Source of the DNA: Halobacteriales archaeon SW_10_68_16
Lineage (GTDB): Archaea > Halobacteriota > Halobacteria > Halobacteriales > Haloarculaceae
Length of the DNA: 11,817 nt
Direction of reading: 5' to 3'
Assembly (NCBI GenBank): GCA_003023485.1
Contig: PXSG01000097.1
Coordinates: 1-11,817 of the forward strand
Part shown: one piece after another, positions 1 through 6,013 of the stretch
Position numbering within the stretch: position 1 is the first letter of the stretch
How the letters are laid out: the number at the start of each line of letters is the position of its first letter
The notes under the pieces: model-generated
Seen by the model: only the letters and a program-made list of their open reading frames with translations
Told to the model about the DNA's origin: nothing
Database searches by the model: none
Position numbers and translations under genes: made by a program

Positions 1-2
1 TC

Positions 3-617
3 GAGGGCTACCTCGCGGCCCCGGAGACGCTCGTGGGCGCCCCCGAGGGGCGCCGGTGGGGCCGGTTCGTCTACAGGGCCGTCGGCTACACGTTCACGCT
101 TGGCTTTCTGGCCTTCTTCGTCCTGCTGGCGATGGCGGGCGTGCGCCAGCGGTGGCTGCTGGTCGTCTTCGCGGTCTGGTTTCTCGTCAACGGGATCATC
201 GCGGCGGGGCTGGCGAAACTGGCCGGCGCCCACTGGACCAGCGCGGGCGTGGGCGGCGCCGTCGCGTGGCTCACCAGCGTCAACCCGCTGCTGGCGCCGG
301 GCTGGTTCGCGGGCTACGTGGAGTTGCGCTACCTCGAGGTCAACATCGGCGACATCAGCCGGCTCAACGACCTGCTGGCCGACGAGGAGTTGCCCATCCC
401 GGACCTCGTCAGGCAGATGCGCGAGGTGCCGCTGTTCCGGCTCATCCTCATCGTCGGGATGACCAACATCGGGAGCTTCGTCGCGAGCGTCCTCTTTGCG
501 ACGGTGCTGTTGCCCCACCTCTCGGCCGAGATCGGCGGCGTCGCCGCGCTGGCCGACCGGATGCTCGAGGGCGCCCGCCGGAGCGCGCGGCTGCTGTGGT
601 CGATCGTCAACACATGA
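3..617 (+). CDS. TraB-family membrane protein, C-terminal part (5' end outside window)
   Basis: The reading frame is open from the first complete codon and has no convincing start, so this is the last 204 residues of a longer protein. What is visible is the membrane half. Helices lie at about residues 31-48 and 52-72. Then comes a TSVNPLLAPGWFAGYVE segment (about 93-109), a polar loop with DISRLNDLL, and helices at about 145-180. The SxNPxxAxGW(x)AGxVE signature before the last helices is what I recall from archaeal TraB/PrgY proteins, whose N-terminal domain (upstream of this window) resembles the Tiki/GumN family. Its last codons overlap the start of the M50 protease gene by 4 nt, so the two are probably translated together and may act on the same membrane process. 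The exact function in archaea is not established. The family call rests on remembered motifs rather than a search. Confidence 0.8.
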   Translation, partial: EGYLAAPETLVGAPEGRRWGRFVYRAVGYTFTLGFLAFFVLLAMAGVRQRWLLVVFAVWFLVNGIIAAGLAKLAGAHWTSAGVGGAVAWLTSVNPLLAPGWFAGYVELRYLEVNIGDISRLNDLLADEELPIPDLVRQMREVPLFRLILIVGMTNIGSFVASVLFATVLLPHLSAEIGGVAALADRMLEGARRSARLLWSIVNT

Positions 618-1264
618 GCACACACACCTCTCCCCGGCGGACCGTCCGCTTCAGCCGCCGCGAACTGCGCGATTTGGGCGCCGCGTGGGTGGCGCTGGGC
701 GTCGCCTTCACCATCTTCCTCGGCCGGGGCGTCATCCAGGGGTTGCTCGCCGGCACCGTCGGGGCGGGAACGGCCGCCCGGCTGTTCGCCCTCAGCATGC
801 TCACTGTCGGCACCGGCTTCCTCCTGCACGAACTCGCCCACAAGGTGGTGGCGGTCCGCTTCGGGCAGGTCGCGGCCTTCCGGGCCGACTACGGCATGCT
901 CGGGCTGGCGGTCCTCGCGGCCATGGTGGGCTTCCTCTTCGCCGCACCCGGCGCGGTCTACCACCGCGGACAGATTACGACACGGGAGAACGGCCTGATC
1001 GCGCTGGCCGGCCCGGTGACGAACATCGGGCTGGCGGCGCTATTCGTACCCGTCGTGTTCGCGCCTGGCTTTGCCGGCGACGTCGGCGAGATGGGCGTGT
1101 TCATCAACGTCCTCCTGGCCGGGTTCAACATGATCCCCTTCGGCCCGCTGGACGGCCGGAAGGTACTCGCCTGGAACCGGGCCGTCTTCGCGGCTGTCGC
1201 AGTCCCGACCATCGTGGCCGCCGCCGCGCTCGTGTTCGGAGTCGTCCCCATCGACGTGTTCTGA
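614..1264 (+). CDS. Membrane-embedded zinc metalloprotease, M50 / site-2 protease family
   Basis: This 216-residue integral membrane protein carries the M50 zinc site. HELAH (residues 72-76) supplies the two histidines and the glutamate, and FGPLDG (176-181) supplies the NPxDG-type aspartate. LAGPVTN (131-137) is the usual family motif between them. About six hydrophobic segments surround these sites. Site-2 proteases cut transmembrane helices of anchored regulators or signal-peptide remnants. There is no PDZ domain, so this is the compact archaeal form. The ATG at 614 is chosen because it overlaps the previous stop as ATGA and gives a short polar N-terminus before the first helix. The open frame extends further upstream, but only as a shadow of the TraB gene. 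The pairing with a TraB-family protein suggests a shared membrane quality-control or signalling role, which is inference. Confidence 0.9.
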   Translation: MSTHTSPRRTVRFSRRELRDLGAAWVALGVAFTIFLGRGVIQGLLAGTVGAGTAARLFALSMLTVGTGFLLHELAHKVVAVRFGQVAAFRADYGMLGLAVLAAMVGFLFAAPGAVYHRGQITTRENGLIALAGPVTNIGLAALFVPVVFAPGFAGDVGEMGVFINVLLAGFNMIPFGPLDGRKVLAWNRAVFAAVAVPTIVAAAALVFGVVPIDVF

Positions 1265-1302
1265 ACAGTGGGACCTGCGCGACCGGCGGACGGGAACGGT
1301 GG

Positions 1303-1310
1303 CTTAAAAA
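1303..1310 (+). promoter_or_regulatory. TATA-box promoter of the sulfatase-fold gene
   Basis: The A/T-rich element CTTAAAAA stands alone in GC-rich DNA and is centred about 28 nt before the ATG at 1335. This is the spacing expected when transcription starts at or next to the start codon. There is no Shine-Dalgarno sequence in the gap. Confidence 0.7.
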
Positions 1311-1334
1311 GGCGGGAACCCAATCGTCGGCGTA

Positions 1335-2198
1335 ATGCAGGCACAGGTGAAAGACCAGCAGTTTCTGGAGGAGGAGTGGGACTACTGCGTTGTGCTCGAC
1401 GCCTGCCGGTACGACGTCTTCGCGGACGTCTACGACGAGTACCTCGACGGCGACCTGGAGAAGCGCCACAGCCCCGGCTCCTCGACGCCCGAGTGGGCCT
1501 ACCGCACCTTCACCGGCGACCACGATATCGCCTACTTCTCGGCGAACCCGTTTATCAACGGGACGGGGATCCCGCTGAACGAACTGGCGTGGGGGGCCAG
1601 TTGCGACTACGAGTGGACCGCGACCGAGCACATCGCGGAGATCATCGACGTCTGGCGCGAGGAGTGGCACGAGGGGTTCGGGACCGTCACCCCCGAGGGG
1701 CTGGTCGAATCGTTCCACGACCACGCCGACGCCGTCGCCCGCCGCGACCGGACCGTCCTCCACTACATGCAGCCCCACGCGCCCTTCCTCACCCGCGAGA
1801 CGGGCGGGAAACTGACCCGCATCAAGGAGGGTATCGCCGATCAGGACGACCGTAGCGGCGACGCCGACGGGGCGCTCTCGACCGTCGGCAACAACCTCCG
1901 GCCCTACGTCGAGAGCGCGCTGGGCGACAGTTCCTTCGCGATGAAGGCGGGCCTGTGGATGGAACTCGGCATAGGGAACGTCCTCCGGGAAGGGACCCGC
2001 GATGCCGGCATGACCTACCACGAGGAGAACCTCCGCCTGGCCCTGGAGTCGATCGCGGACCTCCTGGGGGAACTCGACGGGTCGGTCGTCGTCACCGCCG
2101 ACCACGGCGAGGCCTTCGGCGAGGACGGCGTCTGGGAACACCACATCGAGACGTACATCCCGCCGCTGGTCGAGGTCCCCTGGCTCCGGGTGCAGTAG
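1335..2198 (+). CDS. Sulfatase / alkaline-phosphatase superfamily hydrolase
   Basis: This 287-residue soluble protein has no signal peptide or membrane helix. It has the outline of the alkaline phosphatase/sulfatase fold. An N-terminal metal-binding strand, VVLDACRYD (19-27), is followed by a central HYMQPHAPF (143-151) and a C-terminal TADHGEAFGE (254-263) with further histidines at 269-270. These supply Asp/His metal ligands. The usual Cys/Ser nucleophile of secreted sulfatases is not obvious; C24 within LDACRYD is the residue in the right place. The substrate cannot be read from sequence. In haloarchaea such cytoplasmic members are often found near cell-surface glycan genes, but no such genes lie here. 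It has its own promoter 28 nt upstream, so it is probably leaderless and monocistronic. It is shorter than a typical sulfatase (over 400 residues), which fits the compact archaeal subgroup. Confidence 0.8.
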   Translation: MQAQVKDQQFLEEEWDYCVVLDACRYDVFADVYDEYLDGDLEKRHSPGSSTPEWAYRTFTGDHDIAYFSANPFINGTGIPLNELAWGASCDYEWTATEHIAEIIDVWREEWHEGFGTVTPEGLVESFHDHADAVARRDRTVLHYMQPHAPFLTRETGGKLTRIKEGIADQDDRSGDADGALSTVGNNLRPYVESALGDSSFAMKAGLWMELGIGNVLREGTRDAGMTYHEENLRLALESIADLLGELDGSVVVTADHGEAFGEDGVWEHHIETYIPPLVEVPWLRVQ

Positions 2199-2254
2199 CC
2201 CCAGGGGTTGCGGGGCGGCTGGTTCGGCGACAGCGACGCACACGCGGCGTGCCG

Positions 2255-2260
2255 TTTAGC
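2255..2260 (+). promoter_or_regulatory. TATA-like element of the first lipoprotein gene
   Basis: TTTAGC begins 29 nt before the ATG at 2284. The paralogue downstream has the near-identical GTTAGC 28 nt before its own start. This shared element at the same spacing supports a real, leaderless promoter inherited with the duplicated gene. Confidence 0.55.
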
Positions 2261-2283
2261 GCCCGGGAGACGAACGGGGGGCC

Positions 2284-2853
2284 ATGCGGCTGACCAGACG
2301 ATCCGTGCTGGGGCTGGGTGGCCTGGCGGCGGCCGCGGGTCTTGCCGGCTGCAGCGGCGTCCTCGGCGGTCCGTCCGGCAGGTCCCGGGACTGGCAGTTC
2401 GATGTCGGGGCGGTCTCGGAGACGCCCAACCGGTTTTTCGGGACGGTCGACCACGGCCGGCTGTACGAGGCACGCGAACACCTTCCCGAGGCGGTCCGGG
2501 GAACCGTCGAAACCGCCGCCTACACACCTCTCGACGCCGAGGCGGTCGAGTCGATGGCTGCCGTCGGCGGGCTCCAGTTCGGCGACTACGGCACGGGCTC
2601 GTCGCTCACCTTCCGGTCGGTCGTCACCCTCGGTTCCTTCGACCGCGCGGCCGTCGAGGAGCGAGTCCGGGCCGAGGGTGACCCCGACGCCGAGCGCGAC
2701 TACGAGGGGGTGACGCTGTTCGAGGGCGTCGACGGGGAGAACGCGGGCGGCCTCGCGGGCGTCCCCGGCGACGGCACGTCGTTCACGATGGCGGCCGTCG
2801 CCGTCGCCGACGGGGTTAGCGGGGACGGATTACTGCGACTGTATGAATACTGA
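2284..2853 (+). CDS. Tat-exported lipoprotein, 3'-truncated paralogue of the next gene
   Basis: This 189-residue protein has a twin-arginine signal (TRRSVLG, residues 4-10) and a lipobox LAGC with Cys23, so it should be exported folded and lipid-anchored outside the cell. From residue 49 it aligns with its downstream neighbour through FFGTVDxxxLYEARExLPE, the VESMAAVGG region, LGSF and YEGVTLFE. After about residue 177 (ADGV) the similarity stops. The last dozen residues are translated from DNA that serves as the promoter of the next gene, and the stop lies 11 nt inside it. The paralogue has about 165 more residues beyond that point. The simplest reading is a deletion that removed the 3' half. 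A frameshift is unlikely because the missing half is nowhere before 2843. Function is unknown. It may be a decaying copy or a shortened but still expressed protein, since the promoter and signal are intact. Confidence 0.75.
   Translation: MRLTRRSVLGLGGLAAAAGLAGCSGVLGGPSGRSRDWQFDVGAVSETPNRFFGTVDHGRLYEAREHLPEAVRGTVETAAYTPLDAEAVESMAAVGGLQFGDYGTGSSLTFRSVVTLGSFDRAAVEERVRAEGDPDAERDYEGVTLFEGVDGENAGGLAGVPGDGTSFTMAAVAVADGVSGDGLLRLYEY
2815..2820 (+). promoter_or_regulatory. TATA-like element of the second lipoprotein gene, inside the preceding ORF
   Basis: GTTAGC starts 28 nt before the ATG at 2843 and matches the element in front of the upstream paralogue. It sits within the final codons of that truncated ORF, exactly where protein similarity between the two ends. 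Confidence 0.55.
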
Positions 2854-3919
2854 CAGACGGAGCGTCCTGAAAGCCGGGGGGATGCTCGCGGCGCTCGGAG
2901 CGACGGGTTTCGCGGGCTGTAGCGGTTTCCTCGGCGGGGGGAGCGACCCCGAGCCGGCGGACTACCGGTACGACCCGTCGGTGCTGGCCGAGACAGAGAA
3001 CAAGTTCTTCGGGACCGTCGACTACGCGGGGCTGTACGAGGCCCGCGAGTACCTGCCCGAGTCGACCCGGGAGTCCTTCGAGGAGGGCGGGGACTCGCCG
3101 GTCGCCCCCGAGGAAATCGAGACCATGACCGGCGTGGGGGGCGCCCAGGTTTCCGTCGGCGAGTCGACCTCCTCGTCGGTCTTCGGGTCGCTTGCCATCC
3201 TCGGTTCCTTCGGGGCGGACGCGGTCGCGACCGACCTCGAAGACGACGGCGCCGAACAGCTCGGCGAGTACGAGGGCTTCACCCTCTACGAGAACGCCGA
3301 GGAGAGCTCCCCCGGGGACATCGGCGACGATGAGACGACAGCCGTGGCGGCAGTCCGGGACGGCGTCGTCGTCTTCGGCGCGGCGGGTCGGGAGGGCGAG
3401 GCGACCGCGTCGGTCACGAGCCGGGAGGCCGCCGAGACGATGATCGATGCGGGCAACGGCGAGGTCGACCGCCTGGAACCGAACAACGAACGGGCCGCAC
3501 AACTCGGCGACCGGTTCGGCGACGCGACGATGATGCTGGGCGGGCAGATCGACCCCGCACTGGTCGAACGGGCCACGTCGGAGGCCCAGCAGGGGATGGC
3601 CACGCAGTTCGTCACCGGATTCCGGGCCGGCGGGGTCGGTATGACCGTCGACGGCGAAACGACGACGATGACCGCAATCTTCCTCTACACCGACGCCGGG
3701 GCTGCCGAGGATTCGGGCGTGACGGAACTGGTCGAGCTGACGTCCGACCGGTTCGTCGAGGAGAATCCCGGACTCGACAGCCTCGACGCCGAGTACGACG
3801 GGAACGCTGCCGTCGTGACCCTTGAGGGCGAGACGGAGGCCGTCTTCGAGGAGGGCTCCTCGGTCGGCCCCGGAAGCGGGCTCCCGGCCGCGGATCTGAC
3901 CGGTCGTCCCCGATTCTGA
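2843..3919 (+). CDS. Tat-exported lipoprotein of unknown function
   Basis: This 358-residue protein has a Tat motif (DRRSVLK, residues 4-10), a hydrophobic stretch and a lipobox FAGC with Cys26, followed by a Gly-rich spacer. The mature part is acidic and has no membrane helix. It carries the FFGTVDxxxLYEARExLPE block shared with the preceding gene, then a second half with EVDRLEPNNERAAQLGDRFG, a MMLGGQIDP segment and a C-terminal region rich in Asp and Glu. I do not recognise a named domain. The overall architecture (lipoprotein, repeated beta-rich segments, no catalytic motif) resembles many haloarchaeal surface lipoproteins of unknown role. It probably has its own promoter, and any coupling with the truncated upstream copy would come only through the 11-nt overlap. 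Placement outside the membrane is a safe inference, but molecular function is not. Confidence 0.85.
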   Translation: MNTDRRSVLKAGGMLAALGATGFAGCSGFLGGGSDPEPADYRYDPSVLAETENKFFGTVDYAGLYEAREYLPESTRESFEEGGDSPVAPEEIETMTGVGGAQVSVGESTSSSVFGSLAILGSFGADAVATDLEDDGAEQLGEYEGFTLYENAEESSPGDIGDDETTAVAAVRDGVVVFGAAGREGEATASVTSREAAETMIDAGNGEVDRLEPNNERAAQLGDRFGDATMMLGGQIDPALVERATSEAQQGMATQFVTGFRAGGVGMTVDGETTTMTAIFLYTDAGAAEDSGVTELVELTSDRFVEENPGLDSLDAEYDGNAAVVTLEGETEAVFEEGSSVGPGSGLPAADLTGRPRF

Positions 3920-3929
3920 GCCACGGACG

Positions 3930-4169
3930 TCACTCGAGGTCGAACCGATCGAGGGTCATCACGTCGTCGGATCGCGAAGCGTCGAAACCTTCCTCGATCG
4001 TCTCGTCAGTGACGCTCTCGATGCCTTCGAGGTCAGACCCCACGTTCCCGGCCTCGCTTTGCCGTTCCCGGCGGGACACGATCGTGAAGAGAAGCGGGCC
4101 TTGGGTTCTAACGAGCGCGTGTGGTGGGGAAAAACCACGAAGCTGTGACACCAGGACACTGGCGGTCAC
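3930..4169 (-). CDS. Doubtful small ORF or gene remnant with an acidic C-terminus
   Basis: The open frame encodes up to 79 residues from a GTG. Only the last 35 or so codons look coded: an acidic stretch with SDLEGIESVTDETIEEG and ending DDVMTLDRFDLE, mostly C or G at third positions and typical of haloarchaeal protein tails. The N-terminal half is basic, proline-rich and unlike a haloarchaeal protein. No TATA-like element is spaced properly before the GTG, which lies inside a hairpin. It could be the 3' end of a lost gene, a short gene starting further in, or chance. I recognise no family. Confidence 0.25.
   Translation of the reverse strand: MTASVLVSQLRGFSPPHALVRTQGPLLFTIVSRRERQSEAGNVGSDLEGIESVTDETIEEGFDASRSDDVMTLDRFDLE
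4121..4138. repeat. Short inverted repeat
   Basis: GTGGT (4121-4125) and ACCAC (4134-4138) are complementary across an 8-nt loop that carries the AAAA run. It lies three bases before the larger hairpin. On its own it is weak and may be chance or part of a termination region. Confidence 0.35.
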
Positions 4170-4172
4170 AGC
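4142..4172. repeat. Strong imperfect palindrome / stem-loop
   Basis: The arms GCTGTGAC (4142-4149) and GTCACAGC (4165-4172) pair perfectly. Inside them CCAG (4151-4154) pairs with CTGG (4159-4162) around a GACA loop, leaving an A opposite CG as a small internal loop. Twelve base pairs in 31 nt is well beyond what the surrounding DNA shows. It may be a transcript-end structure, a protein-binding palindrome or a transposon-end relic; nothing nearby decides between these. Confidence 0.55.
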
Positions 4173-4242
4173 GACGGTTCGGGTTGGCTGGGGGCATGGC
4201 GGGATTGGGGGGCGGCAAGCACTGCCGCCACGTCCACGTACC

Positions 4243-4270
4243 GCCCGGAGGGTAAAAATCCCCCTCGGGC
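4243..4270 (-). terminator. Probable transcription end region after moaC
   Basis: GCCCGGAGGG (4243-4252) and CCCTCGGGC (4262-4270) form a stem with a one-base bulge. Read on the minus strand the loop contains GGATTTTTA, a T5 run 44-50 nt past the moaC stop. Archaeal termination depends mainly on U-rich tracts, so the T run may matter more than the stem. Confidence 0.45.
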
Positions 4271-4301
4271 CGTTGCAGAGTCGGAAACGCTGCCCGGAAC
4301 G

Positions 4302-4781
4302 TTACACCGGCTCTTTCAGCTTCTCGACGACGTGGACGTCCTCGATGGCCGTCTCGGGGTACTGGCCGTCCGCGTCCTTTTCGGCGGCTTTGACCATGTC
4401 CCAGACGACGTTCAGCCCCGTCGTGACCCCCGAGAGCGCCTCCATCTCACAGCCCGTTTTGCCCGTCGTCTCGACGGCCACGGTCAGTTCGATGGCGTCC
4501 TCGGCGAGGTCGAAGGACGTGTCGACGTTCGTGACGGGGATCTGGTGGCACATCGGGATCGTCTCCCAGGTGTGCTTGACCGCCTGGATGGCGCCGACGC
4601 GTGCCGTCGCGAGCACGTCGCCCTTCCCGAGTTCGTTCTCGCGGACGGCCGTGACCGTCGATGGCTGAAGGCGGATCTGCCCCCGCGCGACTGCCCGGCG
4701 CCGGCTGTCGGCCTTCGCGCCGACGTCGACCATCTCGGCACGTCCCTGTTCGTCCGTGTGCGTGAGTTCCTCGTCCGTCAT
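4302..4781 (-). CDS. moaC: Cyclic pyranopterin monophosphate synthase MoaC
   Basis: MoaC catalyses the second half of the first step of molybdenum cofactor synthesis. It converts the cyclic product that MoaA makes from GTP into cyclic pyranopterin monophosphate, in the cytoplasm. The 159-residue length is normal. The family motifs are all present: MVDVGAK (17-23), IPMCHQIP (75-82), KTGCEMEALSGV (108-119), and WDMVKAAEK, whose D128 and K131 coincide in number and context with the catalytic Asp and Lys of the E. coli enzyme. The ATG overlaps the moaB stop by 4 nt (ATGA), so the two proteins are translationally coupled. moaA is not in this window. A T-rich hairpin lies about 40 nt past the stop. 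Confidence 0.96.
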   Translation of the reverse strand: MTDEELTHTDEQGRAEMVDVGAKADSRRRAVARGQIRLQPSTVTAVRENELGKGDVLATARVGAIQAVKHTWETIPMCHQIPVTNVDTSFDLAEDAIELTVAVETTGKTGCEMEALSGVTTGLNVVWDMVKAAEKDADGQYPETAIEDVHVVEKLKEPV

Positions 4782-5338
4782 GGGTCAGTGTCGTGTGCGT
4801 GGCTGTGCTCGTGCGAGTGGTCGTGTCCACCGCCCTCGCCGCTCGCGAGGGAGACGAGGTGGCCGACGACGGGGAGGATCAACTCCTCGGTGCCGAACTC
4901 GGCGGCCTGCTCGCTGCCGGGCAGGCAGAACACGGGCACACCGTCGGCGACCCCGGCGGTGGCCCGCGAGATCATGGCGTGGGGCCCCACCTCATCGACC
5001 GAGCGGGCGCGGAACTGCTCGCCGAAACCCGGAACTTCGCGGTCGAAGAGGGGGTCGAGGGCCTCGACAGTGACGTCGTCGGGGGTCACGCCCGTCCCGC
5101 CGGTGGTGACTACGGCCTCGACGTCGCCGTCCGCGATGAACCCCGCGACACGCCCGCGGATGCTCGTCTCGTCGTCCCCGACCAGGTCCCGGGCCGCGAC
5201 GGTGTGGCCGTCGGCCTCGATGGCCGCGACGATGGCGTCGCCGCTCCCGTCCGAGTCGAGGGTGCGCGAGGAGGAGACCGTGAGCACGCCGAACGATACC
5301 GCGTCGGCGTCGTGGTGGTGATGGTGGTCGTCGGGCAT
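4778..5338 (-). CDS. moaB: MoaB/MogA-family molybdopterin adenylyltransferase with His-rich ends
   Basis: In the MoaB/Mog family this step adenylates molybdopterin before molybdenum insertion; archaeal MoaB is thought to do the job of bacterial MogA. The 186-residue protein shows the fold's signature TTGGTGVTPDD (78-88) and LPGS (139-142), with GFGEQFR and RATAGV between them. Both ends are His-rich: five consecutive His at residues 5-9, and a tail with alternating His at 172-182 (HDHSHEHSHAH). A His-rich N-terminus is, as I recall, common in haloarchaeal MoaB; the His-rich tail seems less usual. Such tails could bind metal ions, but nothing here proves it. It lies 31 nt after the MaoC-like gene and overlaps moaC, so it sits mid-operon, though a TATA-like element may also serve it directly. 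Confidence 0.92.
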   Translation of the reverse strand: MPDDHHHHHDADAVSFGVLTVSSSRTLDSDGSGDAIVAAIEADGHTVAARDLVGDDETSIRGRVAGFIADGDVEAVVTTGGTGVTPDDVTVEALDPLFDREVPGFGEQFRARSVDEVGPHAMISRATAGVADGVPVFCLPGSEQAAEFGTEELILPVVGHLVSLASGEGGGHDHSHEHSHAHDTDP

Positions 5339-5361
5339 GGCCGGCCCTACGCGGGGCGGCG

Positions 5362-5370
5362 GGATAGTTC
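5362..5370 (-). promoter_or_regulatory. Possible internal promoter for moaB-moaC
   Basis: On the minus strand GAACTATCC is centred about 28 nt before the moaB ATG and touches the last base of the MaoC-like gene's stop codon. The spacing matches the other leaderless starts in the window, but the match to a TATA box is only fair. Confidence 0.4.
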
Positions 5371-5801
5371 TACTCGTAGACGACGCCCTCGACGGTCGCC
5401 CCGAGGACGATTTCCCCCGTCGCTTCCTCGCCCGGTGTCCCTGTGGCCGGCGTCGCTCCCTCGTCGCCGTCGACCCGCCGACAGACCACGCTCGCCTCGA
5501 TCTCGACCCCGTCGGCGCGGTCGGTCACGCGCTCGTTGGTCCACGTACACCGGACCGTGTCCCCGGAGTAGACCGGCCGGCGGAAGTGAAGCTCCATCCG
5601 CGTCGCGAGTACCTCCAGGTCGCCGCCGATCTTCGTGAGCAGGCTCCCGGTCAGCAGCCCCTGGACGAGCACGCGCCCGTCCTCGTCTGGGACGGTGTGT
5701 CTGTCCTGCGCGTCGCCAGTCCCCTCGGAGAACTGCCGGACGTCCGCCACCGTGAACGTCCGCTCGTGGGTGTAGGTCTCTCCCTCCGCGGGCGTCGACA
5801 T
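5370..5801 (-). CDS. MaoC-like hotdog-fold dehydratase / hydratase domain protein
   Basis: This 143-residue single-domain protein begins with the MaoC-type N-terminal pattern FTVADVRQFSEGTGDAQDRH (residues 16-35). There the D30xxxxH35 pair corresponds to the catalytic Asp and His of R-hydratases acting on enoyl-CoA. RVLVQGLLTGSL (43-54) and HFRRPVYSGDTV (72-83) are the usual hotdog helix and strand motifs. The likely reaction is hydration or dehydration of an acyl-CoA, but the substrate is not readable and small stand-alone members vary. The ATG at 5801 is chosen because a TATA-like element lies 27 nt upstream and the protein then starts with the typical short leader; the longer open frame upstream is not haloarchaeal in composition. 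It appears to be first in an operon with moaB and moaC. A functional link to molybdenum cofactor is not evident and may be accidental. Confidence 0.85.
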   Translation of the reverse strand: MSTPAEGETYTHERTFTVADVRQFSEGTGDAQDRHTVPDEDGRVLVQGLLTGSLLTKIGGDLEVLATRMELHFRRPVYSGDTVRCTWTNERVTDRADGVEIEASVVCRRVDGDEGATPATGTPGEEATGEIVLGATVEGVVYE

Positions 5802-5824
5802 ACACCGGGCTGGGAGGGCGAGGG

Positions 5825-5832
5825 ACAAAAGC
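5825..5832 (-). promoter_or_regulatory. TATA-like promoter of the MaoC-moaB-moaC operon
   Basis: On the minus strand GCTTTTGT is centred about 27 nt before the ATG at 5801, in otherwise GC-rich DNA. No ribosome binding site follows, which suggests a leaderless transcript. Confidence 0.55.
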
Positions 5833-5909
5833 GCGTCCGAACCCTCGTTGTGGGTGACAGCAACGGCGAGGCGAAAGGCAGGTACGCATCCGGTCCAACG
5901 GGCGTGTAG

Positions 5910-5998
5910 ATGGGCATACGCGGCGCCACGCGGCGGCTGCTCGACCGGTTCCCGGCGGCGCTCGCCCGGGCCGGCGTCGTCGACCGGGGCCGTCCACG
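5910..5998 (+). pseudogene. Possible 5' stub of a MATE-family efflux transporter gene
   Basis: An ATG at 5910 opens about 28 codons with strong third-position G/C bias. They encode a basic start then RLLDRFPAALARAGVVDR. Haloarchaeal MATE transporters, as I remember them, begin with just such a short leader (LLDRFPxxLARxGxVDRxRAR) before the first membrane segment. After the CGT codon at about 5993 the codon bias collapses (CCA CGA GGA CTG ATA), no hydrophobic segment follows, and the oppositely oriented lipoprotein gene ends at 6014. I infer that the rest of the transporter gene was deleted. The TATA-like element is weak here. The alternative is a chance open stretch in GC-rich DNA, and no database comparison was possible. 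Confidence 0.4.
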
Positions 5999-6013
5999 AG
6001 GACTGATACGGTC

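Larger units (their letters stand above)
3920..4301. other. Convergent intergenic region (382 nt), hairpin-rich
   Basis: This is the longest stretch without a secure gene, lying between a plus-strand lipoprotein and minus-strand moaC. It holds a doubtful reverse ORF on the left (3930-4169), three inverted repeats (4121-4138, 4142-4172, 4243-4270) and runs of A that are rare elsewhere in the window. I find no tRNA arms, no transposase motifs and no target-site duplication. Confidence 0.7.

Noticed and set aside
1125..2243. 372-codon minus-strand frame
   Set aside because: It is antisense to the sulfatase-fold gene, which has clear motifs and a promoter.
2284..2853. Frameshift as the cause of the short lipoprotein
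   Set aside because: The missing C-terminal half is not encoded in any frame before the next gene starts, so a deletion fits better.
4100..4240. tRNA or other structured RNA gene in the convergent gap
   Set aside because: No T-arm or anticodon-arm pattern could be folded there; only simple hairpins are present.
4332..5321. 329-codon plus-strand frame over moaB-moaC
   Set aside because: The opposite strand encodes unmistakable MoaC and MoaB; this is a shadow.
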